Below are positions 44,395-54,705 of a stretch of 64,000 bases of DNA, one piece after another. Position 1 is the stretch's first letter, and the number at the start of each line of letters is the position of its first letter. Origin of the DNA: Clostridia bacterium (GTDB taxonomy: Bacteria > Bacillota > Clostridia > UMGS1810); assembly GCA_017436905.1 (NCBI GenBank), contig JAFSCF010000004.1, forward strand, positions 1 to 64,000, read 5' to 3'. Below the pieces are notes generated by a model. That model did no database searches and had not been told where the DNA came from. It saw nothing but the letters and a program-made list of their open reading frames with translations. The position numbers were made by a program, and so were the translations under genes.

Positions 44395-45294
44395 ATGATA
44401 AAGGTTAAAGTGCCGGCATCGTCGGCAAATATGGGACCCGGTTTTGACTGCATGGGTGTGGCACTTAATATGTATAACGAGGTTTGCATTGAACAGATTG
44501 ATGCAAGAGGCGTTGAGGTTGTTGTGCTTGATGATAGCAGACGTTTCCTGCCTACCGATGAAAACAACTATGTTTATGCTGCCATGAACAGAGTGTTTGC
44601 GAAAGCAGGCAAAAAATTTGGCGGATACCGCATCACCATCAATAACGCTATTCCCATAACACGTGGTCTTGGCAGCAGTTCTGCAGGAATTGTATCAGGG
44701 CTTGCCGGTGCTAATTATATTCTTGGCAATCCGTTACCTGTTGACGAACTTTTAAATATCGCTTGCGATATAGAGGGTCACCCCGATAATGTTGCACCTG
44801 CGCTTTTGGGTGGATTTGTAGTTTCGTTCCGTGACGGAGATAAGGTTCGCTATATCAAAACCGATGTGTCGCAGGATATTACCTTCGGTGCAATGATACC
44901 TGATTTTTATTTTCAGACAAAAAAATCAAGGAATGTTCTACCAAGATATGTATCGCATAAAAACGCCGTGTATAATGTAGGGCGTGCTGCATTTGTTGCC
45001 GCATCGTTTATGAAAGGCGACTTGTCAGAAATAGGTGCAGGCGTTAAAGACAGACTTCATCAGGGATATAGAATATCGCATATAAAAGACGCTGATTATG
45101 TAATGCGTCTTTGCCGCAGAACAGGAGCAGACGCTTGTTATTTAAGCGGCGCAGGTCCAACAATAATGGCACTTATTACGGGTGATGAAACTATGTTTAA
45201 AAACAAAATTGCCCGTGCAACAGATGCTAAACTTCGTGATTGGAACCTTACTATGCTTAAAGCAGATAACAACGGTGTGCAGGTTTTTGAATAA
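44395..45294 (+). CDS. thrB: Homoserine kinase
   Basis: 299 residues, GHMP kinase family. KVPASSANMGPGFDCMGVAL at the N-terminus and PITRGLGSSSAGIVSGLAGA (phosphate loop), plus SGAGPTIMAL near the C-terminus. It phosphorylates homoserine on the way to threonine; thrC is not in the window. Confidence 0.96.
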   Translation: MIKVKVPASSANMGPGFDCMGVALNMYNEVCIEQIDARGVEVVVLDDSRRFLPTDENNYVYAAMNRVFAKAGKKFGGYRITINNAIPITRGLGSSSAGIVSGLAGANYILGNPLPVDELLNIACDIEGHPDNVAPALLGGFVVSFRDGDKVRYIKTDVSQDITFGAMIPDFYFQTKKSRNVLPRYVSHKNAVYNVGRAAFVAASFMKGDLSEIGAGVKDRLHQGYRISHIKDADYVMRLCRRTGADACYLSGAGPTIMALITGDETMFKNKIARATDAKLRDWNLTMLKADNNGVQVFE

Positions 45295-45353
45295 ATACAA
45301 ACAATTCATCGAAATTGTTTTATATAGTAATTTAATTTTAGGAGGCGTGTTAG

Positions 45354-46562
45354 TTGAGTTTAATAGTACAGAAATTCGGCGGTTCGTCTGTGGCGAACGC
45401 TGAACGTGTTATGAACGTTGCCAACCGTATTGTAGAAACATACAAAGCAGGTAATTCTGTTGTAGTAGTAGTTTCTGCTCAGGGTGACACAACCGACGAT
45501 TTAATCGAAAAAGCAATGGAAATCAATCCGAAAGGGTCAAAACGTGAGATGGATATGCTCTTGTCATCAGGTGAGCAGATTTCAGTAGCACTTTTGGCTA
45601 TGGCAATCCAGAAACTGGGTTATAATGCCGTATCACTTACCGGATGGCAGGCTGGTTTTAAAACCAATAGCAATTACGGAACTGCTAAAATTGATGTTAT
45701 CCAGAGTGAAAGAGTTAAAAAAGAACTTGACAGCAACAATATTGTTATTATTGCAGGATTTCAGGGTATAAACAAATACGACGATATTACAACACTTGGC
45801 AGAGGCGGTTCAGACACATCTGCAGTTGCAATTGCGGCAGCGCTCAGGGCAGACCTTTGCGAGATATACACGGATGTTGATGGTGTATACACCGCAGATC
45901 CAAGAATAGTTCCCAATGCAAAGAAACTTGATGATATATCATATGACGAAATGCTTGAACTTGCATCGCTCGGTGCTAATGTTCTGCATAACCGTTCAGT
46001 TGAAATGGCTAAAAAGTACGGCGTTAATATGGTAGTTCGTTCAAGTCTTAATAAAAATGAAGGTACAGTTGTTAAGGAGGTAGAAAGAGTGGAAAAATTA
46101 GACGTAAGAGGTGTAGCACGTGATAATGACGTGGCACGTATAGCACTTGTAAATATTAAAGATGAACCCGGTGTGGCATTCAAAATTTTCTCATTGCTGG
46201 CTAAAAATCATGTAAATGTTGATATCATTCTGCAGTCAATCGGTCGTGAGGGTAAAAAAGACATCAGTTTCACAGTAACCGAAAGTAACTTAGAAACCGC
46301 TATAGACTTGCTTAATGCAAACAAAGACATAATCGGTTTTGAAGACATCAAAGCAACAAGCGAAGTTTCAAAAGTATCTATTGTAGGTGCAGGTATGGTT
46401 AATAACCCCGGCGTTGCTGCAAAGATGTTCGAGGCACTTGCTGATGCCAACATCAATATCCATATGATTTCGACAAGCGAAATTAAAGTTTCTGTTCTTG
46501 TTAATCAGAAAAACGCAGAAAAAGCAGTTGCGGTAATTCACGATAAATTCCATATTGCGTAA
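45354..46562 (+). CDS. lysC: Aspartokinase
   Basis: 402 residues, starting at TTG with GGAGG 8 bases upstream. KFGGSSVANAERV and TLGRGGSDTSAVAIA mark the kinase domain; two ACT domains (about 260-402; VNIKDEPGVAFKIFSLLA, GAGMVNNPGVAAKMFE) suggest feedback control by lysine and/or threonine. It follows thrB by 59 bases and likely belongs to the same mRNA, giving hom-thrB-lysC. No lysine riboswitch is seen upstream. Confidence 0.95.
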   Translation: MSLIVQKFGGSSVANAERVMNVANRIVETYKAGNSVVVVVSAQGDTTDDLIEKAMEINPKGSKREMDMLLSSGEQISVALLAMAIQKLGYNAVSLTGWQAGFKTNSNYGTAKIDVIQSERVKKELDSNNIVIIAGFQGINKYDDITTLGRGGSDTSAVAIAAALRADLCEIYTDVDGVYTADPRIVPNAKKLDDISYDEMLELASLGANVLHNRSVEMAKKYGVNMVVRSSLNKNEGTVVKEVERVEKLDVRGVARDNDVARIALVNIKDEPGVAFKIFSLLAKNHVNVDIILQSIGREGKKDISFTVTESNLETAIDLLNANKDIIGFEDIKATSEVSKVSIVGAGMVNNPGVAAKMFEALADANINIHMISTSEIKVSVLVNQKNAEKAVAVIHDKFHIA

Positions 46563-46577
46563 TTTGAACAACCAATC

Positions 46578-46614
46578 AGGCATAGGAGAGCACCTGCTTT
46601 CTTATGCCTTGTTT
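46578..46614 (+). terminator. Terminator after lysC
   Basis: A long stem (46578-46590 with 46597-46609, including G-T pairs) with a 6-base loop and a TTGTTTT tail. Confidence 0.8.
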
Positions 46615-46647
46615 TGAAATAATAGACTGATTTATTGAGGAATTTTT

Positions 46648-47421
46648 ATGTCAAAAGAAAAAAACATTTTAAATACCGATATTATTGAGGGCAGAAACCC
46701 TATTGCCGAGGCGCTTAAATCAGGCAGAGAAATAGATAAAATCATAGTTGCCAAGGGAGAAAGAAACGGTTCTATAATTAAAATTATCTCCGACGCCAAG
46801 AAAAAAGGCATCGTAATTCAGGAGGCAGACCGAGCCAAACTTGATTCTTTGAGCAATACTAAAAACCATCAGGGTATAGTTGCATATGCCGCTGCTGCCC
46901 AGTATGTTTCTCTAGAGGATATCCTGCAGTCTGCTAATGATAAAGGCGAGCAGCCGTTTATTGTTATTGCTGATGAAATTACCGATCCGCATAACCTTGG
47001 CTCACTTCTTAGAACTGCAAATGCAGCGGGCGTTCACGGTATAATTATACCTAAACGCAGAAGTGTGGGGTTAAATTCAGTTGTTGCCAAAACATCTGCA
47101 GGCGCAGTAGAGTTTACACCTGTTGCAAAGGTGTCTAACATAGCAAATACTATAGATAAACTAAAAAAAGAAAACATCTGGGTTGTCGGTGCTGATATGG
47201 ATGGAGAAAACACTATCTATACTCATGATTTTTCAGGCGGTGTTGCAATAGTTGTTGGCAGCGAAGGCGAGGGTATTTCAAGAATAGTTAAGGAAAAATG
47301 TGATTTTCTTGTTAAAATACCTATGTTTGGAGAAATAACATCTTTAAACGCATCTGTAGCAGGTGCACTTATGATTTATGAGGTTGTGCGCAACAGATGT
47401 AACGGGAGAGAAAAACAATGA
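46648..47421 (+). CDS. rlmB: 23S rRNA 2'-O-methyltransferase (SPOUT, TrmH/RlmB family)
   Basis: 257 residues. An N-terminal substrate-binding domain (EGRNPIAEALKSG) and a SPOUT catalytic domain with ADEITDPHNLGSLLRTANAAG, VVGSEGEGISRIV and IPMFGEITSLNASVAGALM. RlmB-type enzymes methylate G2251 in 23S rRNA. The stop overlaps the copA start by 4 bases. No promoter was identified between the lysC terminator and this gene, but it is probably the first gene of the long operon. Confidence 0.93.
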   Translation: MSKEKNILNTDIIEGRNPIAEALKSGREIDKIIVAKGERNGSIIKIISDAKKKGIVIQEADRAKLDSLSNTKNHQGIVAYAAAAQYVSLEDILQSANDKGEQPFIVIADEITDPHNLGSLLRTANAAGVHGIIIPKRRSVGLNSVVAKTSAGAVEFTPVAKVSNIANTIDKLKKENIWVVGADMDGENTIYTHDFSGGVAIVVGSEGEGISRIVKEKCDFLVKIPMFGEITSLNASVAGALMIYEVVRNRCNGREKQ

Positions 47422-49643
47422 TAAAAAATCAACTTACGGTAACGGGTATGTCTTGTGCCGTATGTGCAGGTAATGTAGAAAAAACTGTTTCTGCTTTAGA
47501 TGGAGTGGCTGTTGCATCGGTTAATCTGGCATCTTCAAAATTAACTGTAGAATACTACGAAAATATAACAAACTTAGATATAATCATAGAGGCTATTGAA
47601 AAAGCCGGCTACGGTGCAAATACAGATAGTTTTAAAGAAAATTATGAGGACCGGCAGAAACAGTCTGATCTCATATTGCGTAAATTTATTTTTTCGCTGA
47701 TATTTGCTGTTCCTCTGTTTTATATTTCTATGGGGCATATGGTGGGTATGCCGTTGCCGCAAATTATTAACCCGCAAACCAATGCTTTGAATTTTGCGCT
47801 TGTGCAGCTAATTCTTTCTGTAGGAAGTATGGTGGCGGGGTACAAATTTTACACACTCGGTTTTTCAAATCTTGTAAAACTTAAACCTAATATGGACACA
47901 CTTGTTTCCACCGGCACGTCGGCAGCATTTATATACGGTGTGGTTTTAACAGCGGATTTAATATTAAATCCTCACCATACCAGTAATGTTCACAATCTTT
48001 ATTTTGAATCGGTTGGTGTTATCATTACATTAATTCTTATGGGCAGATTTTTAGAATCGCGTTCAAAACTTAAAACTAACAATGCTATTTTAAAACTTAT
48101 TGACCTTGCTCCTAAAAAAGCAGTTGTTATTCGTGACGGCGAGCAGATAGAACTGCCCGTTGAGCAGATTATAATGGGCGATATCGTATTGATTTCCCCA
48201 GGCGAAAAAATCGGTGTGGACGGGATAGTTTCAGAGGGGACAAGCACTGTTGATGAATCTATGCTTACAGGCGAAAGCGTTCCGGTAGAAAAAACTGTTG
48301 GTGATAAGGTTTATGCGGGTTGCATTAATAAATACGGATACCTTAAAATTAAAGCCACAGAGGTTTCGGGTGCAACTTTGCTTTCGCAGATAACACGCAT
48401 GGTAGAGGCTGCAAGCGGCTCAAAACCAAAGATAGCCAAACTTGCAGATACTATCTCAGGTTATTTTGTTCCAGCGGTTATAAGCATAGCAATTTTATCG
48501 TCATTTATATGGCTTATTGTAAGCCGTGACTTTGCATTTTCAATCAATATATTCATATCTGTAATGGTTATTGCCTGCCCGTGTGCGTTAGGTCTTGCAA
48601 CACCTACGGCGGTTATTGTGTCCGTAGGCAGAGCAGCATCTATGGGAGTGCTTGTTAAAGACTCGTCTGCGCTTGAAATTCTTCATAAAGTAGATACTGT
48701 TGTTTTTGATAAAACCGGAACTTTAACAGAGGGTAAACCTAAGGTGACGGATATAATTACTGCAAACGGATTTACACGTGAGCAGGTTGTATCATATGCG
48801 GTTGCTGCAGAAAAAGTTTCAGAGCATCCGTTAAGTGATGCCATTGTAGCACTTGGTAATATTGAAAAAGTTGACCGATACGAAGTTTCTTCATTTGAGG
48901 CTGTTGTGGGTAAAGGTATTACAGCGCAGGTTTGCGGAAAAAACATTCTTTTGGGTAATGCCGCCTTGCTTGGCGATAACGGAGTAGAAATAACCGATGC
49001 TGATGTTATTGACAATCTTGCAAATGACGGAAAAACTCCCGTATTGGTTGCAATAGACGGAACTTTTGCAGGCGTGATTGCCGCTATGGACTGTGTTAAG
49101 CCCGAAGCGAAGAATGTAATTGCTGATTTACATTCTATGGGTAAAAAAGCGGTTGTTTTAACGGGTGATAATAAATACGTTGCAATAGCGGTTTCTAAAG
49201 AACTTGACGCCGATGACGTTATATACGAAGTTCTTCCGGACCAGAAAGCCGATAAAATCACTCAACTTCAAAGTGACGGTCAAATGGTTGCCATGATAGG
49301 TGACGGTATTAACGACTCTGTTGCCATAACTTCCGCTGATGTTGGTATATCTGTTGGCTCTGCTACAGAAATTGCAATGGAATCTGCCGATATTGTTATT
49401 ATGAAAAATGACTTGGCAGACATTATTCAGGCTATAAAATTAAGCAATGCAACACTTACAAACATAAAACAAAATCTGTTCTTTGCATTTGTATACAATA
49501 CGCTGCTTATACCTGTGGCGGCAGGAGTTTTGTTTGCACCACTCGGAATACTTTTAAATCCGATGATTGCCGCAGCGGCTATGGCATTCAGCAGTGTGTC
49601 TGTTGTTACTAATGCGCTAAGATTGCGTAAAATCAAATTATAA
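47418..49643 (+). CDS. copA: Cu+-exporting P-type ATPase
   Basis: 741 residues, P1B-type. One N-terminal HMA domain with the CAVC metal site (Cys13 and Cys16 in GMSCAVCAGN), eight membrane helices, the intramembrane CPC motif (VIACPCALGLATP, about 385-391), phosphorylation Asp431 in DKTGT, HP motif (SEHPLSDA), and C-terminal MIGDGINDS. The CPC site and the MxCxxC-like motif fit Cu+ export. It sits inside an otherwise biosynthetic operon; no CsoR or CopZ gene is near. Confidence 0.95.
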   Translation: MIKNQLTVTGMSCAVCAGNVEKTVSALDGVAVASVNLASSKLTVEYYENITNLDIIIEAIEKAGYGANTDSFKENYEDRQKQSDLILRKFIFSLIFAVPLFYISMGHMVGMPLPQIINPQTNALNFALVQLILSVGSMVAGYKFYTLGFSNLVKLKPNMDTLVSTGTSAAFIYGVVLTADLILNPHHTSNVHNLYFESVGVIITLILMGRFLESRSKLKTNNAILKLIDLAPKKAVVIRDGEQIELPVEQIIMGDIVLISPGEKIGVDGIVSEGTSTVDESMLTGESVPVEKTVGDKVYAGCINKYGYLKIKATEVSGATLLSQITRMVEAASGSKPKIAKLADTISGYFVPAVISIAILSSFIWLIVSRDFAFSINIFISVMVIACPCALGLATPTAVIVSVGRAASMGVLVKDSSALEILHKVDTVVFDKTGTLTEGKPKVTDIITANGFTREQVVSYAVAAEKVSEHPLSDAIVALGNIEKVDRYEVSSFEAVVGKGITAQVCGKNILLGNAALLGDNGVEITDADVIDNLANDGKTPVLVAIDGTFAGVIAAMDCVKPEAKNVIADLHSMGKKAVVLTGDNKYVAIAVSKELDADDVIYEVLPDQKADKITQLQSDGQMVAMIGDGINDSVAITSADVGISVGSATEIAMESADIVIMKNDLADIIQAIKLSNATLTNIKQNLFFAFVYNTLLIPVAAGVLFAPLGILLNPMIAAAAMAFSSVSVVTNALRLRKIKL

Positions 49644-49662
49644 TTAAGAGAGGTATTTTTAA

Positions 49663-49935
49663 ATGGAAAAAGCAATAATCACCGTAATAGGTAAAGATAA
49701 AGTGGGTATAATCGCTAAAGTTACAAATACATTGGCAGAGTGCAGTATAAATGTGCTTGATATTACACAGACAATTCTTCAGGATATGTTTACAATGATG
49801 ATGATTGTAGATATTTCAAAAAGCGATATGGATATATCCGCTATAAGAGATAATCTTACCGCTACCGGAACAGAATTAGGTGTTGAAATACGAATTCAGC
49901 ACGAAGATATTTTCAATTCAATGCACAGAATTTAA
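49663..49935 (+). CDS. ACT domain protein (UPF0237 type)
   Basis: 90 residues, one ACT domain (ITVIGKDKVGIIAKVTNTLAECSINVLD), followed by a short second half. The family commonly precedes the DUF711/UPF0210 gene, as here (12 bases). ACT domains bind amino acids, so it may be a ligand-sensing partner of the next protein. Confidence 0.9.
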   Translation: MEKAIITVIGKDKVGIIAKVTNTLAECSINVLDITQTILQDMFTMMMIVDISKSDMDISAIRDNLTATGTELGVEIRIQHEDIFNSMHRI

Positions 49936-49947
49936 GGAGGGTTCATC

Positions 49948-51306
49948 TTGATTAATCAGTTTGAAGTTTTAGAAACCAAAAAAATGCTCGACGAAGAAAA
50001 TCTTGATATAAGAACTATCACGATGGGCATTTCTCTTCTTGACTGTATAGATGCAAGTGCACAGAAAACCTGTGATAATATTTATGATAAAATCACCCGT
50101 ACAGCAAAAGACTTGGTTAAAACGGGCGAAGATATTGAAAAAGATTACGGTATTCCCATTATTAATAAGCGTATTTCTGTAACGCCCGTATCTATAGTGG
50201 GTGGTGCAACCGATGCCAAAGACTATGTGTGCATAGCAAAGGCGCTTGATAAAGCCGCTAAAGAAACAGGTGTAAACTTTATCGGCGGTTTTTCTGCACT
50301 AGTGCAGAAAGGATATACAAAAGGCGACTGTATACTAATCGATTCTATCCCTGAAGCACTTGCTACTACCGAGCGTGTTTGCTCGTCGGTAAATGTAGGG
50401 TCAACCAAAGCGGGTATCAATATGGACGCCGTTAAACAGATGGGAGAGATTATTAAAAAAACAGCCGACTTAACTGCTTCAACAGACGGTTTTGGCTGTG
50501 CTAAACTCGTTGTATTTGCAAATGCTGTAGAGGATAATCCGTTTATGGCAGGGGCATTTCACGGAGTGGGTGAGCCCGACAGCGTTATCCATGTTGGCGT
50601 AAGTGGTCCTGGTGTTGTTAAATGCGCTTTGGAAAAGGTTAAAGGAGAAGACTTCGGGGTAGTTGCAAATACCATTAAAAAGACAGCGTTTAAAATTACC
50701 CGTATGGGACAACTCGTTGCTCAGGAGGCGTCAAGACGTTTAAACGTACCTTTTGGTATAGTAGATTTATCATTAGCACCAACGCCTGCCGTTGGAGACA
50801 GTGTAGCATATATATTAGAGGAAATGGGCATAGAAAAATGCGGCGCACACGGTACAACCGCTGCTCTTGCTCTTTTAAATGATGCTGTTAAAAAAGGCGG
50901 AGTGTTTGCATCGTCTTATGTAGGCGGACTTTCAGGTGCATTTATCCCTGTAAGCGAAGATGCCGGCATGATAAGTGCTGCAAGTATAGGCGCACTTTCT
51001 TTGGAAAAACTTGAGGCAATGACCTGCGTGTGCTCTGTAGGATTAGATATGATAGTAGTTCCCGGTGATACTTCTGCCTCTACAATTTCTGCTATTATTG
51101 CAGACGAAGCTGCAATCGGTATGATTAATAACAAAACCACCGCTGTAAGACTTATTCCTGCACCCGGCAAAAATGTTGGTGATGTAGTTGAATTCGGCGG
51201 TTTGTTAGGCACCGGCCCCGTTATGAAAGTAAGCGAATACTCCAGCGACGAATTCATAGCCCGTGGCGGCAGAATACCTGCGCCAATTCACAGTTTAAGA
51301 AACTAA
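49948..51306 (+). CDS. DUF711 / UPF0210 (PFL-like) protein
   Basis: 452 residues starting at TTG with AAGGAGGG upstream. The family is structurally related to pyruvate formate-lyase-type barrels, but lacks the glycyl radical motif; its function is unknown. Characteristic stretches: [45 protein letters not shown]. Its pairing with the ACT protein is conserved in many anaerobes. It lies directly before aroB (14 bases), so it may be expressed with the aromatic genes. Confidence 0.92.
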   Translation: MINQFEVLETKKMLDEENLDIRTITMGISLLDCIDASAQKTCDNIYDKITRTAKDLVKTGEDIEKDYGIPIINKRISVTPVSIVGGATDAKDYVCIAKALDKAAKETGVNFIGGFSALVQKGYTKGDCILIDSIPEALATTERVCSSVNVGSTKAGINMDAVKQMGEIIKKTADLTASTDGFGCAKLVVFANAVEDNPFMAGAFHGVGEPDSVIHVGVSGPGVVKCALEKVKGEDFGVVANTIKKTAFKITRMGQLVAQEASRRLNVPFGIVDLSLAPTPAVGDSVAYILEEMGIEKCGAHGTTAALALLNDAVKKGGVFASSYVGGLSGAFIPVSEDAGMISAASIGALSLEKLEAMTCVCSVGLDMIVVPGDTSASTISAIIADEAAIGMINNKTTAVRLIPAPGKNVGDVVEFGGLLGTGPVMKVSEYSSDEFIARGGRIPAPIHSLRN

Positions 51307-51320
51307 GGAGATTTTTTTAA

Positions 51321-52355
51321 ATGCTGATGAATGTAAAGACCAGTTCTCACAATTACGATATAGTTATTGAAAAAGGTATATTTTCACGCCTGGGCGACGT
51401 GATTTCTGATGTTGCCAAGGGAAAACTGTTTGTTATAACAGATGAAAATGTAGACGCTATATATCACGACAAATTATACTCAAATTTAAGTGATTATAAT
51501 TTTGAATATATGGTGCTTCCTGCAGGGGAGAGAACTAAGTGTCTGGATATGCTTGGCAGGATTTATTCCGCACTTGCCGATGCAAAGATGTCACGTTCTG
51601 ATACTATTATTGCATTTGGTGGTGGAGTTATTGGGGATATAACAGGGTTAGCGGCGGCTACATATCTTCGTGGTGTAAATTTTATCGGCATACCAACAAC
51701 ATTGCTCTCTCAGGTAGACAGCAGTGTCGGCGGGAAAGTGGCGATTGACCTGCCTCAGGGTAAAAACCTTGTTGGAAGTTTCTACCCGCCTAAAAAAGTT
51801 ATTATTGATACAGAATTTTTAAATACTTTGCCTGAAAGAGTGTTTAATGACGGTATGGCAGAGGTTATCAAGTATGCGTGCATACGTGATGCTAAACTTT
51901 TTGATATCCTTAGCGACGATATATCAAATCGTATGGACGAGATTGTGTATATGTGCCTTGATATAAAACGCCAGGTTGTTGAGGCTGATGAGTTTGACAA
52001 AGGCGAAAGAATGATTTTAAATTTCGGTCATACATTTGGTCATGCAGTTGAAAAAATGTATAATTACGAAACATATACGCATGGTGAAGCAGTTGCCATA
52101 GGTATGTCAAAAATAACCCGTGCTACGGAAAATATGGGTTATACTGAAGATGGCACATCAGACAGACTTGAAAATCTGCTTGCAAAGTATAATTTGGTTT
52201 TTGATAACTTTACATTTGATGCTGAAACTGCTATGAACATTATGGCACTCGATAAAAAAAGCGATAGCGAGTATATCAATTATATTTTTATTAAAAATAT
52301 TGGCACTTGCGAGATAGTAAAACGCAGCAAAGAAGATAAATTCATTGTAAAATAG
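51321..52355 (+). CDS. aroB: 3-dehydroquinate synthase
   Basis: 344 residues. Converts DAHP to 3-dehydroquinate with NAD+ and a divalent metal. ALADAKMSRSDTIIAFGGG and GGVIGDITGLAAATYLRG bind NAD; the metal ligands are in GMAEVIKYA and NFGHTFGHAVEK, HGEAVAIGM. First of seven consecutive aromatic amino acid genes. Confidence 0.96.
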   Translation: MLMNVKTSSHNYDIVIEKGIFSRLGDVISDVAKGKLFVITDENVDAIYHDKLYSNLSDYNFEYMVLPAGERTKCLDMLGRIYSALADAKMSRSDTIIAFGGGVIGDITGLAAATYLRGVNFIGIPTTLLSQVDSSVGGKVAIDLPQGKNLVGSFYPPKKVIIDTEFLNTLPERVFNDGMAEVIKYACIRDAKLFDILSDDISNRMDEIVYMCLDIKRQVVEADEFDKGERMILNFGHTFGHAVEKMYNYETYTHGEAVAIGMSKITRATENMGYTEDGTSDRLENLLAKYNLVFDNFTFDAETAMNIMALDKKSDSEYINYIFIKNIGTCEIVKRSKEDKFIVK

Positions 52356-52368
52356 GGGAGGCGGTAAC

Positions 52369-53634
52369 GTGGACAGAACAGTTACATTCTCGGGTGGATT
52401 TGTGCCTGATGCCAGCGTCAGTATACCGTCATCAAAATCGTATATCCACCGTATGGCAATATGTGCGGCACTCTCTGACGGTGTAAGTACCATATCAAAT
52501 GTAAATTTTTCAAATGATATTACGGCAACTTTAGGCTGCCTTGAAACACTTGGATGTAAATCAGTTGTTACAGACGATAAAATTGAAATACACGGCGGTA
52601 AATTCACTGATGATTTAAAACTGTATAACTGCGACGAATCTGCGTCTACGTTAAGGTTTATGATTCCCGTAGTACTCGCTGCTGCCGGAAAAGGTAAGTT
52701 TACGGGCACACCAACACTTATGAAACGTCCACTTGATACATATTTTGATATGTTTTCGGACAACGGCATTGCATACGATTATAAAGCAGGTGAATATCTG
52801 AAAGCGGAGGGTGGCTTTGTAAAAGACGAATATAGTCTTGACGGGAGCGTGAGTTCGCAGTTTATTACCGGTATACTTTTAGCACTTGCTTATCTTGGCG
52901 GAAGAAGAAAACTTAATATTATTGGTAATCTTTCGTCAGCACCTTATGTAGATATAACACGTGAGGTTATGCAACAGTTTGGTGTAAAAGTTGATTTTGG
53001 CGGCAACGCATTTATAATTGATGGAAGCGGAAAATTCATACCGCAAAATGTTATCGCTCAGGGCGATTATTCACAATCGGCGTTTTATCTAGCGGCGGCT
53101 GTTATGGGGGGCAGAATAACACTTAAAAATTTATCTTTAACTACATCTCAGGGCGATGCTGTAATAGTTGACCTTGTTGAGAAAATGGGCGGTAAAATCA
53201 CAAAAACCGCAGACGGAATTGTGGCAGAAAAATCACAACTTAAATCACTCGGTGTTATAGACGCAGAGGATTTTCCTGATATTGTACCGCCGCTTGCACT
53301 TATGTGTACGCAATGCATCGGCGATACCACCATTACAAATGTAAGCCGATTGAAGATAAAAGAGAGTAACAGACTTTTAGCGGTGCAAACACTTTTAAAT
53401 CAACTTGGAGCAGAAGTTAAAATAGATGATAATAATATGTATATAAAAGGCGAAGCACATCTGCATGGGGCTGAGGTCAGTGCGTTTAACGACCACCGCA
53501 TTGCCATGACTGCCGCAGTTGCCGCAGTTGCCGCCGATGGAAGTATAACTATAAAAGAGAGCGAAAGCGTAAAAAAATCGTATCCGAAATTCTTTGATGA
53601 TTTCGTTAAATTAGGGGGTATCAGCGTTGAGTGA
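52369..53634 (+). CDS. aroA: 3-phosphoshikimate 1-carboxyvinyltransferase (EPSP synthase)
   Basis: 421 residues from a GTG with GGGAGGCGG upstream. Two-domain EPSP synthase: SIPSSKSYIHRMAICAAL binds phosphate and shikimate, ESASTLRFMIP replaces the usual GxAGTxxR segment (here E-S-A-S-T-L-R), and RLKIKESNR and DHRIAMTAAV complete the site. The residue pattern with Ser rather than Gly-Thr near 93-95 resembles glyphosate-tolerant class II enzymes, but this is only a by-eye impression. The aroC start lies within its last codons. Confidence 0.95.
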   Translation: MDRTVTFSGGFVPDASVSIPSSKSYIHRMAICAALSDGVSTISNVNFSNDITATLGCLETLGCKSVVTDDKIEIHGGKFTDDLKLYNCDESASTLRFMIPVVLAAAGKGKFTGTPTLMKRPLDTYFDMFSDNGIAYDYKAGEYLKAEGGFVKDEYSLDGSVSSQFITGILLALAYLGGRRKLNIIGNLSSAPYVDITREVMQQFGVKVDFGGNAFIIDGSGKFIPQNVIAQGDYSQSAFYLAAAVMGGRITLKNLSLTTSQGDAVIVDLVEKMGGKITKTADGIVAEKSQLKSLGVIDAEDFPDIVPPLALMCTQCIGDTTITNVSRLKIKESNRLLAVQTLLNQLGAEVKIDDNNMYIKGEAHLHGAEVSAFNDHRIAMTAAVAAVAADGSITIKESESVKKSYPKFFDDFVKLGGISVE

Positions 53635-54703
53635 TATTTGGGGAAAAAATATTCAGTTTGCAATATTCGGCGAATCTCACGGAACGGCAATCGGCGGTGT
53701 TATATCGTCACTGCCTGCAGGTATTGAGATTGACTTTGACGCAATTAATCACGAACTTCGCCGTCGCAATCACCGTGCGGCTTACTCCACACCTCGTGCA
53801 GAGGCAGACGCTTTTGAATTTTTAAGCGGTGTATACGATGGCAAAACTACCGGTTCGGCGCTTTCGTTTATTATCCGTAATCAGGACACAAAAAGTTCTG
53901 ATTATAAAAATTTGAATGTTACACCACGCCCCGGTCATGCAGATTACCCTGCGTCTGTTAAGTATGATGGTTTTAACGATTATCGTGGTGGCGGTCACTT
54001 TTCAGGAAGAATAACAGCACCGCTTGTTGTTGCAGGTGCTATTGCCAAGCAGATTTTAAAATTGCAGGGCATAGATGTTTTTGCACACATTTTATCAATC
54101 GGAAGTGTAAAAGGCAAAAGTTTTGTTGATACCGGTATCTGTGATGATACAGTTAAAAATTTAAAAGAAAAAATCTTTGCTGTAGCAGATGCGGATTTGG
54201 AAAATGCTATGATGGCAGAGATTGAAAAATACCGTAGTGAGGGCAACTCTATCGGCGGTATTATAGAATGTGCCGTAACAGGTGTACCTGCAGGAGTTGG
54301 TAATCCGTTTTTTGAGTCGGTAGAAAGCCGACTTGCAGCGATGCTGTTTTCTATCCCTGCAGTTAAAGGTGTGGAGTTTGGCAAAGGTTTTGATATTACC
54401 ACTTTAAGCGGATACGATGCCAACGACGCCTACAGATATGATGGCGACAAAATTGTAACTGAAACTAACAATAACGGCGGTATTTTGGGTGGTATTACCA
54501 ATGGCGCACCAGTAATATTTAAAACAGCAATCAAACCTACTCCGTCTGTATCAATGGAGCAAAAAACTGTTGATTTAAGTTCAAAGGCTGATGCTACAGT
54601 TGAGGTTAAAGGCAGGCATGACAGTTGCATTGTGCCACGTGCAGTACCGGTTGTAGAGGCGGCCGCCGCACTTACGATTCTTGATATTTTAAGAGGTAAC
54701 TGA
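53627..54703 (+). CDS. aroC: Chorismate synthase
   Basis: 358 residues from a TTG (TAGGGGGTA upstream), overlapping aroA by 8 bases. FGESHGTAIGGVISSLPAG and the long Arg/His-rich FMN-binding segment (RRRNHRAAYSTPRAE, RPGHADY) and RHDSCIVPRAVPVVEA identify AroC. It needs reduced FMN, suited to anaerobes. Confidence 0.97.
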   Translation: MSDIWGKNIQFAIFGESHGTAIGGVISSLPAGIEIDFDAINHELRRRNHRAAYSTPRAEADAFEFLSGVYDGKTTGSALSFIIRNQDTKSSDYKNLNVTPRPGHADYPASVKYDGFNDYRGGGHFSGRITAPLVVAGAIAKQILKLQGIDVFAHILSIGSVKGKSFVDTGICDDTVKNLKEKIFAVADADLENAMMAEIEKYRSEGNSIGGIIECAVTGVPAGVGNPFFESVESRLAAMLFSIPAVKGVEFGKGFDITTLSGYDANDAYRYDGDKIVTETNNNGGILGGITNGAPVIFKTAIKPTPSVSMEQKTVDLSSKADATVEVKGRHDSCIVPRAVPVVEAAAALTILDILRGN

Positions 54704-54705
54704 TA

